Shown here: positions 21,601 to 29,755 of the stretch, piece after piece
How positions within the stretch are numbered: position 1 is the stretch's first letter
How the letters are laid out: each line of letters opens with the position of its first letter
Origin: Distichodus sexfasciatus
Taxonomy: Eukaryota > Chordata > Actinopteri > Characiformes > Distichodontidae
DNA: 64,000 nucleotides
Assembly: GCA_032718565.1 (NCBI GenBank)
Contig: JAVGVS010000242.1
Location: 124,001-188,000, forward strand
Direction: 5' to 3'
Notes under the pieces: generated by a model
What the model saw: the letters and a program-made list of their open reading frames with translations, nothing else
The model's database searches: none
What the model was told of the DNA's origin: nothing
Made by a program: the position numbers and the translations under genes

Positions 21601-24600
21601 GCTAGAACGGGCGGCACTTTATGACGAGAAACTCTATCCGTGGTGAGCAGTGGCGACTCACTTCAGCAGAGTTCGTGCACCAGAGTTGGTTAATGTAGAC
21701 GCACAAACCGCCTCCGCAGCTCTTATCAGACAAAGAGGCTTCTCTGTCGGCCCGATAGCATGCTAGCCCGTTTAGCTGGATAGCCGAGTCCGCGATGTCC
21801 GCGTTCAGCCACGTTTCCGTGAAGATAAAAACGCAGCAGTTCTTTATCTCACGCTGGCTTGATTGCTGGAGCCACAGATAGTCCATTTTATTGTCCAGTG
21901 AGCGGACGTCGGAGAGCAGGACAGATGGAAGTGCCGGTCGGGCCGGGTTAGCTTCTAGCCTCGTGCTAAAGCCTGCATGCTTGCCCCGCTTTTGTTTCCG
22001 GGAACAGCGCTTTCGTTTCGGCCAGCTGCACCGCGTTGCCTCCGACGGCAGATTTGGCAGAGGAATTGTGCATTTTCTTCCGATTTCGAGCAGGGTGTGT
22101 CTGTTGTAGGTGATACGCATCGTACTTGATCACAAACAAAACGGAAAGTAGACAAAGACGGACGAGAATCAGTATAAAAACACTGAATTCACTGGAGCGC
22201 TTTTAGCCGCTGCCTGTTCGTGGCGCCGCCGGAAGTTGACCACAGAATGGGATCCAGAGAATAGCGAACATCAACATCTGCCTCCACCTATCAGAAAAGT
22301 GTGAAAGGCCACTCTAGCAAGCGTTCTAAACAATCACCCATTTGTTGCAGGAATTGCCGGGTCCCACTGTGCCCCACTTCCAAAAAGAACTGTTTTCACT
22401 TGTGGCATGATGGACAATAATGTTGTTGTTGCTTGTGTTATTACAAATTTTTATTATTACTTTTTTACAAGTTCCATATGATTCTGTATAAATGTCCCAG
22501 TTTTGCTAATTTCATTTGTTTTTTTTTGTTTTTTTTTCAAAACAGTCCCAAAACAACTGTAAACAGATGGAATGAATACCTAAAGTGTCATATAAGTGAA
22601 AAAATAAGTTTTATAGCTTGGTTCCTGAGAAATCTCAAATGGCACATATAGTACCAAAATGTACCCAAATGTGCCCAATTGATAATTTAGAGGGTCCGCC
22701 TAGATATGTCTCTACTAATATCTCTACTAATATCTCTCTGTTTACTTTTTTAGCAATATTTGGTGCAATTTATAGTCAAGAAGTTGTACTATGGATTGTT
22801 TGAGGTTTTGGGCTACCAAAGCTCATTTCAGAGGAATAATCACTCTGAATATGTATTTTTTTAGGCGAACATGATTTTTTTGTCATGTTCTGCTGTGTTC
22901 CATCTTCCTTTATTCTGAAACAGTAACATGTATGCTGATTCCAAGAAGTGATTCCATTTCTACAGTAATCTCACAAGTGTAACCTTTATAATGATAGCAA
23001 AAGCATAAAAATAGACATTGTGGTTGCTGAGATATACACATTTTATTTTAGGTATCTTATTTAGAGCAAAAATCTGTAAAACAGTCTCAGTGCTTAACAG
23101 GTTAAAGGGGGTGTAATACTTAACATTGTTAAGTACTTACAAACAATAAAGTTATTTAAATAAAGTTTTATATTGGCGTTCGTAAAATTCAAAATGTGTA
23201 TGGTTTTTTTGTATATGGTTGCAAGTATCGGTTATCGGCCCTGTTAACTAGCAATAATCGGTATTGATCTCGACCCTGAAAAATCAACATCGGTCGACCT
23301 CTAATACAGATTATATGAATTTATATTTTTATTACTCATAACCGGTATGGGTTTAAGCTCTCTCGGCTTGCCCAAAATTCACCACAGCAAAACATGTGAC
23401 CTTACAGAATGCCCCTAAAGAACTGTATGATAAAATCATATGCACTGTTAGAACCAACTTTTTAAGGCATGTCATAAATACCTGTCATGAGCTTCCTGCG
23501 GGCCATGGCAGCGGCTTTGTGTGACTCATACTCCACAAAGGCATAACCACGGTTCTTATTTTTATCTGTGGCACTGAGATGAACAATAACGTCCACCACA
23601 CCTTCAGTCACCTAAGTGTTCCAACAGAAGTAAGAGATTAAGAATTGATCTGCAGTTGTGGAAGGTATGATGGTGAAAATAAAAATCTGAAATAATTATG
23701 TGATGTTTTGTCTCAGGTCATGATAATGTGCTCAAGTCCATGCCGCTAAATCAATAAGCTGTATTATTTACAACCATTTTGTAATACCCATTTAACCTAA
23801 ACTGAGTCAGAGCTTTAATTATATTATTGTCACTCACTTGAAATGATATTGCAAGCTTTGATTTCTGGGCTATTTTTTTTCTAGGGCTGCAACTAAAAAT
23901 TATTTTGTTAATCGATTAATCTGCCTTTTATTTATTAATCGATTATTAATCGGATCAAAAGAAAAAAACTATTTCATTTCCAGCATTTTGTCCTTGTTCC
24001 TATATTTATTTTTCACTCTCTAGCATTATAAAATGGAAAAAGTAATCTAATTGAAAATGAAGAAATATTGACGTTTTGTCTGTAATAAATGGAAAGATTT
24101 TACTGAATTGGAGCACTTCAGTGAATGACTTCCCTGAGAGAGTCATGCGCGCAAACAAACTGCGCATGGGTTTACATCACAAAAAATGTCATTCAAGCAT
24201 TTCTATGAGATTACTTAAGTTTTTGTGACGGCAAGACACGGCACTGGTTCTCGTCTCCTCCTTATTCTTCTTTTATGGCTGTCGGCATCCAGCTTAAGGG
24301 TGCTTTACTGCCACTGTGGCTTGGGTTGGCATACTGCCCCCGCATTAAGGGTAGCCACTGTACGTCCATGTACAATAACGTGGACCCAACACATCGATTA
24401 TTAAATTAGTTGCCAACTATCTTAACTAAATTTTAATACGATTTGATCGATTAGTTGTTGCAGCCCTATTGTTTTCTTTTTGTGATTAAGGATACATGGA
24501 ATACAAATATAATTTTGTTGTATATTAATTTTACTGCTGCTCATTTCAATAGTTAACCCAATTGTCCACACAAACATATTCTCTTATTCAAGAATATTAT

Positions 24601-27569
24601 GATAAAAACATGTCCTCAAGTACTAAATAAGAAATAAAAGTGGTAGTAAAATACTAAATGCTTAACCATTTTTCAAATTTGTGCTTTGTTGAAATGTAAA
24701 TTTGATGTACAGTACATTGTCAATTTGATTTTATTTAACAAATAAGACCGGTGGTTCTCTCCTAATTCAAACACTGACCTTCATCATCTCTTCTTGTATG
24801 TCTTTCTTCTTCATGTCTTTGGGGATAGAGCCAATAAAGAGGCGACAATTATCCACGCTCACACACACTCCAATAAACTTCGACGGACGGATCTCATGGT
24901 TGTTGAGGAGCTGGATGGCTTGTTGGGCAGCTTCCCGCGTGGTGTACATGACAAAGGCGTATCCTCTGTTTTTCCCACTGAACTCCAGCATCAAGCGGAA
25001 CTCGTAGATGCAGCCTGCACACTCAAACAGGGGCACCAACTCGTCTTCGTACAAGTCTCTTGGAATTTTACCCACAAATACCTCACAGCCGCGTGGGGGA
25101 GGAGGACCTCTCCAGCCTAAAACAAACATTCTTCATGAACGTCAATAACCTCAACATGAAATGCTGTGAGAAGGAGAAATTCTTCCTAATTCCATAATTT
25201 TCACCCATTTTATTCTAGTTACATTCTACATAGGCTATTCAGTATGGAACTCCAAAATGTTCAAAATTAAATAAATAAATAAATAGCACATTATGAAATG
25301 AATAGCTATATGAATAAGTTACAGACAGTCATATATTATGACAAAGAAATTGTGAAATAAATGAACGTTTTGAAATTCAGCTCATTACTACGAAATATAT
25401 TGTATCCTGCTTTAAAAACTTGTTTATTATTGTGAAATACTATTTCATGGAATTATTTCTCCCCAACAGAGATTACTGCAGGGACCTTATATTTAATTCC
25501 AAGCAGTTTTTATTCTAAAATGTCCTTTTTTCAAAATCAACCTTTATTTCATAAAGGTGTTTTTCCTGATGGCCTATTTATTACATAATGACGCTTTTCA
25601 GCAGAATGATGTCGTCTGTCAAACAGTGCCAGTGACCTGCACGCCAATTGGCTGATCCTTTAACATTGATTAGTTTTCCTGGATACCTGCTCACCGCTCA
25701 CTGCTGGTACACCTAGCATTAACGTGCTATGTCACAAGTAATGGAAGATGGCGGATTGGCCTAAACTTCATTCAATTCTGCTTATTTTAGCAGATCAAAT
25801 AGAGTGGAATTATTTACCAGTAGTTGCTGTTTTGAGTCGTCTGGATGATTAAAAAAAAATGCTGATAATGATAATTGCTCTTCAAGATGTTAGCATCGAT
25901 GACACTGATAGTTTAAGAGCATTTGAGCACTGTGTTCGTACAGAATAAGCACAAGAACTGTCTTCATATGTTGACCATCCACGTCCACAAAATCCTGCGT
26001 GCAGCACTAAAGACTTCAGTGTACTAAATCAAAACTTCATGTGCTATATCTCTTGATTAACAGAAGTCATTCTGCTGAAAAGCAGAATTATGAAATAAAT
26101 AGACCATCGGGAATAACGTTATTATGAAATAAAGACTGACTTTGAAAAAAGAACGTTTTGGTGGATTTAAATAAAATGTCTCTGTAATAAGCTCTGTTAC
26201 TGGGAAAAATAATGCCCATGAAATAATATTTAATAATACTGACAATAAGAAAGCTTTTAAAGCAGAATGCAATATATTTCATAATAATGAGCTATATTTC
26301 AAAATGTGTGTTTTTTTTTTTGATAATTTCATTGTCATTATTCATAGCTATTTATTTCAAAATGTCCTATTTATATATTTAATTTTGAACATTTTGGAAT
26401 TTCATAATTTAGATACACCTTGAATGCAGATGCATGACATAATTTGTAGCATATGGAATAAGATCGGGATGGTAATTTAATTAAGTAAAATAACTTATCT
26501 GTGCAATATTAAATAAATAAAGTAACTTACCTGTGCAAACTTTGCAATTAATGTAATATCATTTAAGAATAGAAAACCATCTTTGTTAAACTAACTTTAC
26601 CTTTAGCTGTTTTAACATAATAATAATAATAATAAAATAATAATAATAATAATAATAATAGATCTGAAAATATTAATCAAAATAAGTTGGTTACTCAATT
26701 ACATTAGAAAAACCTTGCTGCAAACTGATGCATCACAGATTTATTTAATCCTTAGACCTATAAACGGTTCCTATGTTTAGTGCAGATATGTTTGGTTTTG
26801 TTTGAGACTTTAAAAGTGAAATCTCAGCTAAATAAGCGGCATGGTTGCAGTTTTTAAACTGAAAAATCAGAAACAAGGGATGATTTTCATTTCCCTCATT
26901 GTTGCAGAATGTAGCCTCGCTTCAATTCACATCAAAGACAGTAACTAAAGTGATTTTTTATGAAGATACTTCACAAAAAACACCTGTATCTGTCTGTTGT
27001 GTTCAGCCACAGTGCAGAGTAAACTACAGCATCACTTCATAAAAATCTGATACTATTAAATTACTCTAGCATAAATATATATGTTTTTAAAAGTAAATGT
27101 AAATTAATGTTTTCTTTAAGTTAAGATAAATATTCATGTTATATATGTACACATTAGTCTTAGGACCAATGCCTTTTTTTAATTCATAAAAAAAAATCTA
27201 AAAAAAAAAAAAGATTCTTACTGAGGTACGGTATGTTATTCAGGAAAAAAGGTGATTTGATTAATTCAGTGAGGAACTATTAGTCACTGTGAACAGAGCA
27301 CAGCGCAGTACAGAGTGCACCACAGTGAAATGTGACCTCTGCATTTGAGCCATCCATGAAGGAGCAGTGGGCCGCTTTTGACACTGCCGAGGTTTTTGCT
27401 TTTGCATTAAGGCTTATCTCTTACCTGGTGGTGGACCACCATATTTTCTTTGCCCGTTCTCCTGCACCATACTGTAACCAGTTTTCTCCATCAGTGCCAA
27501 GAGAGTCGCTTCCTTAGGACATTCCAACTTCCCATCCTCACGATGCACGCTGACATTGCTGTCATCCAT
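9407..27569 (-). CDS. rbm46: rbm46, RNA-binding motif protein 46 (five coding exons)
   Basis: RBM46 is a germ-cell RNA-binding protein that acts on mRNAs during gametogenesis; in mouse it works with the MEIOC-YTHDC2 complex at meiotic entry (family knowledge). The coding parts, in order of translation, are 27425-27569, 24779-25116, 23482-23611, 13611-14366 and 9407-9600: 1,563 nt, 520 residues, close to the 533 of the human protein. All introns are GT-AG and phases match. RRM1 has RNP2 VFVGKI at residues 61-66 and RNP1 RGYAFVMY at 99-106. RRM2 has LFIGSI at 141-146 and RGYAFVEY at 182-189. RRM3 starts near 235 with VLYVRNL and contains DYAFVHF. A dsRBD-like domain lies at about 370-455, then a Ser/Pro-rich tail ending PFF. 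RBM46 is preferred over A1CF, RBM47 or DND1 because of the LEYYCHKN and PEYYLYS segments and the tail. One oddity is LLGDHT, where relatives have LWGHT before RRM3. The introns are 4.0, 9.1, 1.2 and 2.3 kb. Confidence 0.93.
9611..9631. repeat. (CA)10 microsatellite at the last rbm46 acceptor
   Basis: Ten CA units on the plus strand, read as (TG)10 in the rbm46 transcript, about 10 nt upstream of the AG of the final acceptor. Confidence 0.95.
9885..10440. mobile_element. Non-autonomous DNA-element remnant (hAT-like core)
   Basis: The left part (9888-10150) is rich in GCG/CGTT words such as GGCGTTTGTGGCG. The right part (10180-10400) shares a core, CCTTTATTACAGACAAAAC and then AGCTGATAAATAAC, with 30345-30400 (same orientation) and 15300-15370 (inverted). 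No terminal repeat pair could be fixed. Confidence 0.4.
10441..11497. other. rbm46 intron 4, no gene seen
   Basis: AT-rich intronic DNA with no coding match on either strand. The minus frame 10630-10962 has no recognisable domain. Confidence 0.6.
11498..12941. mobile_element. Inverted-repeat element with internal ~500-bp duplications
   Basis: The ends are perfect 14-bp inverted repeats: GGGGGCCATGCAGT at 11498-11511 and its complement at 12928-12941. The interior holds repeated units. TTTGAAATTTGGCAGGTAGG occurs at about 11606 and again near 12053. GCTCCGATTCT followed by AAAAATCTTAT occurs near 11731 and 12240. A partial third unit runs from about 12545 to 12800. No transposase sequence is present. 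It sits in intron 4 of rbm46. The class is unclear. Confidence 0.7.
12942..13605. other. rbm46 intron 4 next to exon 4, no feature seen
   Basis: AT-rich intronic sequence with a short TTGTTATAT-type repeat at 13190-13235. No gene seen. Confidence 0.6.
13611..14366 (-). CDS. rbm46: rbm46 coding exon 4 (RRM3 and dsRBD-like domain)
   Basis: The acceptor is TTTAATCAG|GCACA and the donor CTTG|GTTAGT. It encodes residues 205-456. Reading past the donor meets TAG after one further codon (13606-13608), so an unspliced transcript would end in ...WRLG (457 residues) and lose the tail. The G left at the donor plus AT of the next exon makes Asp, as in other RBM46 proteins at this point. Confidence 0.93.
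14577..15165. mobile_element. hAT-like non-autonomous remnant carrying a SINE fragment
   Basis: The left edge, TAGGGGTGTTGAAATTTATC, followed by ATCGATA and ATCGATGCAG words, resembles fish hAT ends. A related ATCGA-rich edge lies near 15105-15150. A SINE body (14893-15083) interrupts it. The ends are decayed. Confidence 0.4.
14893..15083 (+). mobile_element. tRNA-derived SINE, head missing
   Basis: It shares the body of the SINE at 40543-40815: GTTACCACTGAGGTACT, AAGCACTGCTCCC, ACTGCTCCTTCA, AAATGCAGAGGTCA, and the end AATAATCACTCACTTTCA. The tRNA-like head is absent. Confidence 0.8.
15180..15700. mobile_element. hAT-like non-autonomous element with a GATATATCG end
   Basis: The right half (15545-15700) matches 17785-17995: GAGTTTTCTG, TTTACTACATC, AACAAGCTGAGATA and ATATTCGATATATCGCCCAC. 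The left half carries the inverted AGCTGATAAATAAC core. Fish hAT elements often start with a GGGCGATATATCG-type sequence. Confidence 0.5.
16190..16350. repeat. hAT-type end rich in AGTAACTAGTTACT words
   Basis: Dense AGTTACT and AAGTAAC words occur here, of the type seen at one end of common fish hAT elements; related sequence occurs at 39750-39900. The boundaries are unclear. Confidence 0.35.
17165..17460. repeat. Fragment of the GGGGTCCAAGCAC dispersed repeat
   Basis: It contains TTATTAGGGGTCTAAACACA with AAGTGTTGGAA, an edge of the family at 53700 and 33450. It then shares AACTTCATGTCC, GCTTTGGACA, AACCACTCAAGATAAAAATC and TTCATCTATCTGCACTCC with 56680-56830. Confidence 0.65.
17465..17998. 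mobile_element. hAT-like element with a GATATATCG end, second copy
   Basis: It is the sister copy of 15545-15700 at its right side and is very rich in GCGCG and CGAG words at 17510-17720. It ends with ATATTCGATATATCGCCCAC. The left end (AATATTTTTAAGCTATATCAC) may be the partner terminus. Confidence 0.5.
18030..18245. repeat. Fragment of the GGGGTCCAAGCAC dispersed repeat
   Basis: Shares AGAGACCAAAAATGGCA, TGTCCACCTA and GGCGCTATTACAAACCA with 56335-56395. Confidence 0.6.
18246..18589 (+). pseudogene. piggyBac-type transposase, 5' region and N-terminus
   Basis: A leader is followed by a Met codon at 18474 and about 38 residues (EDVLDMLANDS, then an acidic SSSDEDDLF stretch). This resembles the short acidic N-terminus of vertebrate piggyBac-like transposases. 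The frame runs into the tail of the LINE at 18590. A piggyBac C-terminus in the same orientation appears right after that LINE, which supports the call. The whole catalytic core is missing, so it is not functional. Confidence 0.6.
18590..22240 (-). mobile_element. Near-complete CR1/L2/Rex1-group LINE, minus strand
   Basis: The 3' tail (18590-18612 on the plus strand) is a short TCAAAG repeat, read as CTTTGA in the sense direction. Before it lie a 3' UTR of about 620 bp and a single long coding frame. About 120 bp of 5' UTR with a CTTCCGGCGGCGCCA motif precede the ATG at 22118-22120. No ORF1 is present. Three other pieces of this family lie at 7517-7600, 36145-37178 and 57190-58505. The element lies in intron 3 of rbm46, in the same orientation as the gene and within a piggyBac remnant. 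No clear target duplication was found. Confidence 0.88.
19223..22120 (-). pseudogene. Endonuclease-reverse transcriptase of the LINE, four in-frame stops
   Basis: The frame from ATG (22118-22120) to the final TGA (19223-19225) is 966 codons with no net frameshift, broken by only four nonsense codons: TAG at 21602-21604, and TGA at 20639-20641, 19676-19678 and 19523-19525. Two of the TGA codons (20639, 19676) sit where relatives have Arg, consistent with CGA to TGA. The N-terminal third is an EEP endonuclease: SDVRSLDNK, FTETWLN, then VAVYLPP, FIIAGDFNHAN and GSSDHATV. The RT has RKAAGPDN (Arg now stop), STTIIPVPK, the IDFSSAFNT Asp block, GAPQGCVLSP, FADDTTVVGL with both catalytic Asp, and KFLGVHIS. 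The C-terminus has SHPSHRLFTLLPSGRR, usual for this group. It makes no full protein now but is one of the best preserved frames in the window. Confidence 0.9.
22241..23107 (+). pseudogene. piggyBac-type transposase C-terminus and 3' region
   Basis: A frame ending at TAA 22418-22420 encodes a Lys/Ser linker and a Cys-rich end: CCRNCRVPLCPTSKKNCFH then LWH. This C-x2-C...C-x(n)-H pattern is the zinc-binding C-terminal domain of piggyBac transposases. About 690 bp of AT-rich 3' sequence follows, ending at a candidate TTAA (23104-23107) next to CAGTGCTTAACAGG. The D-D-D catalytic core is missing between this and the N-terminal piece before 18590. The matching left terminus was not found. Confidence 0.72.
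23215..23303 (-). repeat. hAT end fragment
   Basis: On the minus strand it begins TAGAGGTCGACCGATGTTGA and continues with ATCGGT/ACCGAT words, a common fish hAT terminus. Only one end is present. Confidence 0.5.
23482..23611 (-). CDS. rbm46: rbm46 coding exon 3 (rest of RRM2)
   Basis: This 130-nt exon has acceptor ACACTTAG|GTGACTG and donor GACAG|GTATTT. It encodes VTEGVVDVIV, then the RNP1 NRGYAFVEY, then AAAMARRKL, all near-identical to RBM46 and A1CF proteins. No long open frame marks it, so it is easily missed. Confidence 0.93.
23882..24468. mobile_element. hAT-like non-autonomous element
   Basis: Terminal inverted repeats TAGGGCTGCAACTAA (23882) and its near complement ending GTTGCAGCCCTA (24468) bound a 587-bp element. 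The flanking octamers, TTTTTTTC and TTGTTTTC, differ at one base, consistent with an 8-bp hAT duplication. No transposase sequence. It lies in the 1.2-kb intron 2 of rbm46, between exons 2 and 3. Confidence 0.75.
24779..25116 (-). CDS. rbm46: rbm46 coding exon 2 (RRM1 and start of RRM2)
   Basis: The acceptor is TTGTTTTAG|GCTGG and the donor ATGAAG|GTCAGT. It completes the split Gly codon from exon 1 and ends in phase 0 at residue 161. It carries all of RRM1 and the first strand of RRM2. Confidence 0.94.
25245..26400. mobile_element. Foldback element with long inverted arms, in rbm46 intron 1
   Basis: The left arm (about 25245-25610, starting CTCCAAAATGTTCAAAATTA) is the imperfect reverse complement of the right arm (about 26055-26400, ending TTTTGAACATTTTGGAA). 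The inner edges also pair (TTCAGCAGAATGA against TCATTCTGCTGAA). The loop of about 440 bp encodes nothing recognisable. Confidence 0.65.
26401..27280. other. rbm46 intron 1, AT-rich, with a (TAA)n microsatellite
   Basis: Intronic DNA containing a (TAA)n microsatellite at 26617-26660 (interrupted once by AAA) and an A-rich run near 27185-27210. No gene seen. Confidence 0.7.
27281..27378 (-). mobile_element. SINE tail fragment beside rbm46 exon 1
   Basis: Matches the 3' body of the SINE at 40543-40815, inverted: AGTCACTGTGAAC, AAATGTGACCTCTGCATTTG and GAAGGAGCAGTGGG. It ends only about 47 nt from the donor side of rbm46 coding exon 1. Confidence 0.75.
27425..27569 (-). CDS. rbm46: rbm46 coding exon 1
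   Basis: Encodes residues 1-48 plus one base. The start is the first of two close ATGs (27567-27569), six bases inside an exon whose acceptor is TTCTTTTAG before 27575, so an upstream non-coding exon should exist. The segment ATLLALMEKTGYSMVQENGQ and then RKYGGPPP is the conserved N-terminal block of the RBM46/A1CF group. The donor is CCAG|GTAAGAG. Confidence 0.92.
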
Positions 27570-27575
27570 CCCCAC

Positions 27576-28890
27576 CTAAAAGAAGTAAAAAAAAAAAACA
27601 CTTTCACAATAACAGTTGTTATAATAACGTGACACCATGGCCTTGTTACTTCGCCCTCCCTCTACTCACTTCCCCTCGATTTATGCAGTAAGGTTACATG
27701 AAAAGGGAGTGAAAGTGAGTAGGGGGAGAGCGGGAACGCAACACAAATCCAAAGTAAGAATATTTGAGGCAGAGGGTGAATGCCGGATTTTTGGGGTCTT
27801 AAAATGACCGAGGAAAAGAGGACGCCTGGTCACCCTAATAAAACTGAATTTAATTTGCACTTCGTCTAAAAGGTCCATTACAACTGACTGGCCTCAGAAC
27901 TTTGGCGGGAAGGAGCTAAATTATCTAAAGTTTCCAACTCTTCTGATATTAGCGCATTATCGCATAATTATGAAGCACAACATAATGTTATTTTCTTCAC
28001 ACTGACTAAAAGTAAAGTGTTATGAGATTTAGCTAATGTTTCTTTTTAGCTGCCGTAAATTAGGGCGTAACATTTGGCGACGTTAGCCATAGCTTCGCTG
28101 AATTAGCCATAGCTTCGCTGAATTAGCCAAGCACGTGATTTAGGCAACGCTAGAAAAAGTTAGAAATACATCAATAAAATATATCGTATTTTAAGATTGA
28201 CAATCAAGGGCTCGAAATGAATACGAATGATGTGGAAAAATAGGCATAAACGTGTGAACTATGTGCCAGTATTGGAGCTGCTGGACCGACAGCGATTAGC
28301 AGCATTAATTAAATACAACGTGGATTACTTAAATCCTGTTACCTTGGACACGGTTTAATCCAAACGTTAGCAGAAGGTGATACTTCTCAAGGATTATGGA
28401 ATATTAAATATTATTACTATTATTGTCTTGATCACAACCTTACACCCTACAGGACGATGCTTTTTTTTTTGCTTCCAGTGAGGAATCAGGCTGAGAGAGA
28501 GCGCCAGACGATCACAAAAAGAATCGACTAGGCTCAGCTGTGTTGAGTCAAGTTTTGTCTGACTATTTCCTTTTTAATTTGTTCCTGCGGAGTCGATTTC
28601 GACGAGCCAGAATCAAAATAAGAGTCGATTCTCAAATTTCTGGAACAGTCCTAGAGGAGGACATATGATAACTCACAGTTGGAAGATGCACAAGCTTTAA
28701 TTTTATTTTAATTTAATTAACTAGAAATGTGGAAATATCTATAAAAGAATAATGTGAATTTTATGAAGATGCAACGATTTTGCACAGATAGATGAAGCGC
28801 CTTGAGTATTCAGTCTTGTTAATTAATCAGCCTTATTGGGTTTTAGTACAGAAGCGTAATGCGTTCACTTGAGGAAAAAATAATTCTGCT
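27576..28890. other. Region upstream of the first rbm46 coding exon
   Basis: The 5' non-coding exon and promoter of rbm46 should lie here or further right, but I could not place them. A perfect tandem pair of the 21-bp unit containing TTAGCCATAGCTTCGCTGAA lies at about 28085-28127. No other gene is visible. Confidence 0.4.
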
Positions 28891-29320
28891 GTTTTGAATT
28901 AACGAGATAGTTTTCAGGTAAAAAAAAAAAAAAAAAGTTCTGTTTTTCGGAATTAACGAGATACGGTACGGAGCCCCCTAGGGGTCACGTAGTAGAAAAA
29001 AATATTTAGGTGAAAAAGTGGTAGAAAAAAAATTCAGGCTACATGGTAGGAAAAAAATCAGACAACGTCGTAGAAAAAAAAGAATTAAGTGACATGGTAG
29101 AAAAGAAAATTCATGTGACATGGAAAAAAAAGGTTAACATGGTAGAAAAAAGGTGGACATAGTAGAAAAAAAAATCAAACTCCGCAAGATACAGTTTTCA
29201 TGTAAAAAACAAAAAAACAAAAACCAAAACAAAACAAAAAAACCCGCTCTGTTCTTCTGAATTAACGAGATACAGTTTTCATGTTAAAAAAACGCTGTTT
29301 TTCTGAGTTAACCTCAAAAG
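28890..29320. repeat. A-rich degenerate array of GTAGAAAAAA and AATTAACGAGATAC units
   Basis: The words GGTAGAAAAAA or TAGTAGAAAAAA recur about every 25-35 bp from 28990 to 29175. Around them lie copies of AATTAACGAGATACAGTTTTC (exact or varied) at about 28900, 28952, 29262 and, reduced, 29300. No coding potential. Confidence 0.6.
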
Positions 29321-29409
29321 GTCTCATTTCACCTACTTTAGAGCTCGATTTCACTGCAATAATGTCACACCATAGATTAATCCAGTTTTATTTTGGTTTG
29401 GGTTTGAGA

Positions 29410-29755
29410 CACTGGCGGTGTTTCGTGCCACGTGTTGGTGGATACTGTGTACTCTGTGTGTGTTTCGGACCAAGGGACAGCCGAGTGGAGAATTACTACA
29501 GTCACGGGACAGAGGGTGGCCATGTGTAACCATAGACACTATTGCGCTTGACCACTTGTTTCTAGTTGGAGGAATACAAGACCGCCGCATAGTGGGGCTG
29601 GATTTGTTGTGGCACTTGGGGGCGGTTGTGGACATTGTCGGGGTGGGCGTACAGATCGGGGATCGGTCCAAGCGGCTGCCACTGCCCAGAGCGGCGCGGA
29701 GCGTTCTTCTGGCTCCACCGATCACACGGACATGCGAACAGTCTGGGTGCCCATC
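29410..29755 (+). pseudogene. Ty3/gypsy protease-region remnant
   Basis: The frame contains IVGLDLLWHLGAVVDIVG, resembling the I-L-G-L/N-D-F-L block and the following G-A-V-V-D-I segment of gypsy proteases. The catalytic D-S/T-G is not visible. The sequence continues into Pol after the hAT insertion (from 31068) with a shared CCCATC at the junction, so the two belong to one element. Confidence 0.55.

Noticed and set aside
9407..27569. Identity as A1CF, RBM47 or DND1
   Set aside because: The LEYYCHKN and PEYYLYS blocks, the overall length and the short Ser/Pro tail fit RBM46 better; DND1 is shorter and A1CF differs after RRM3.
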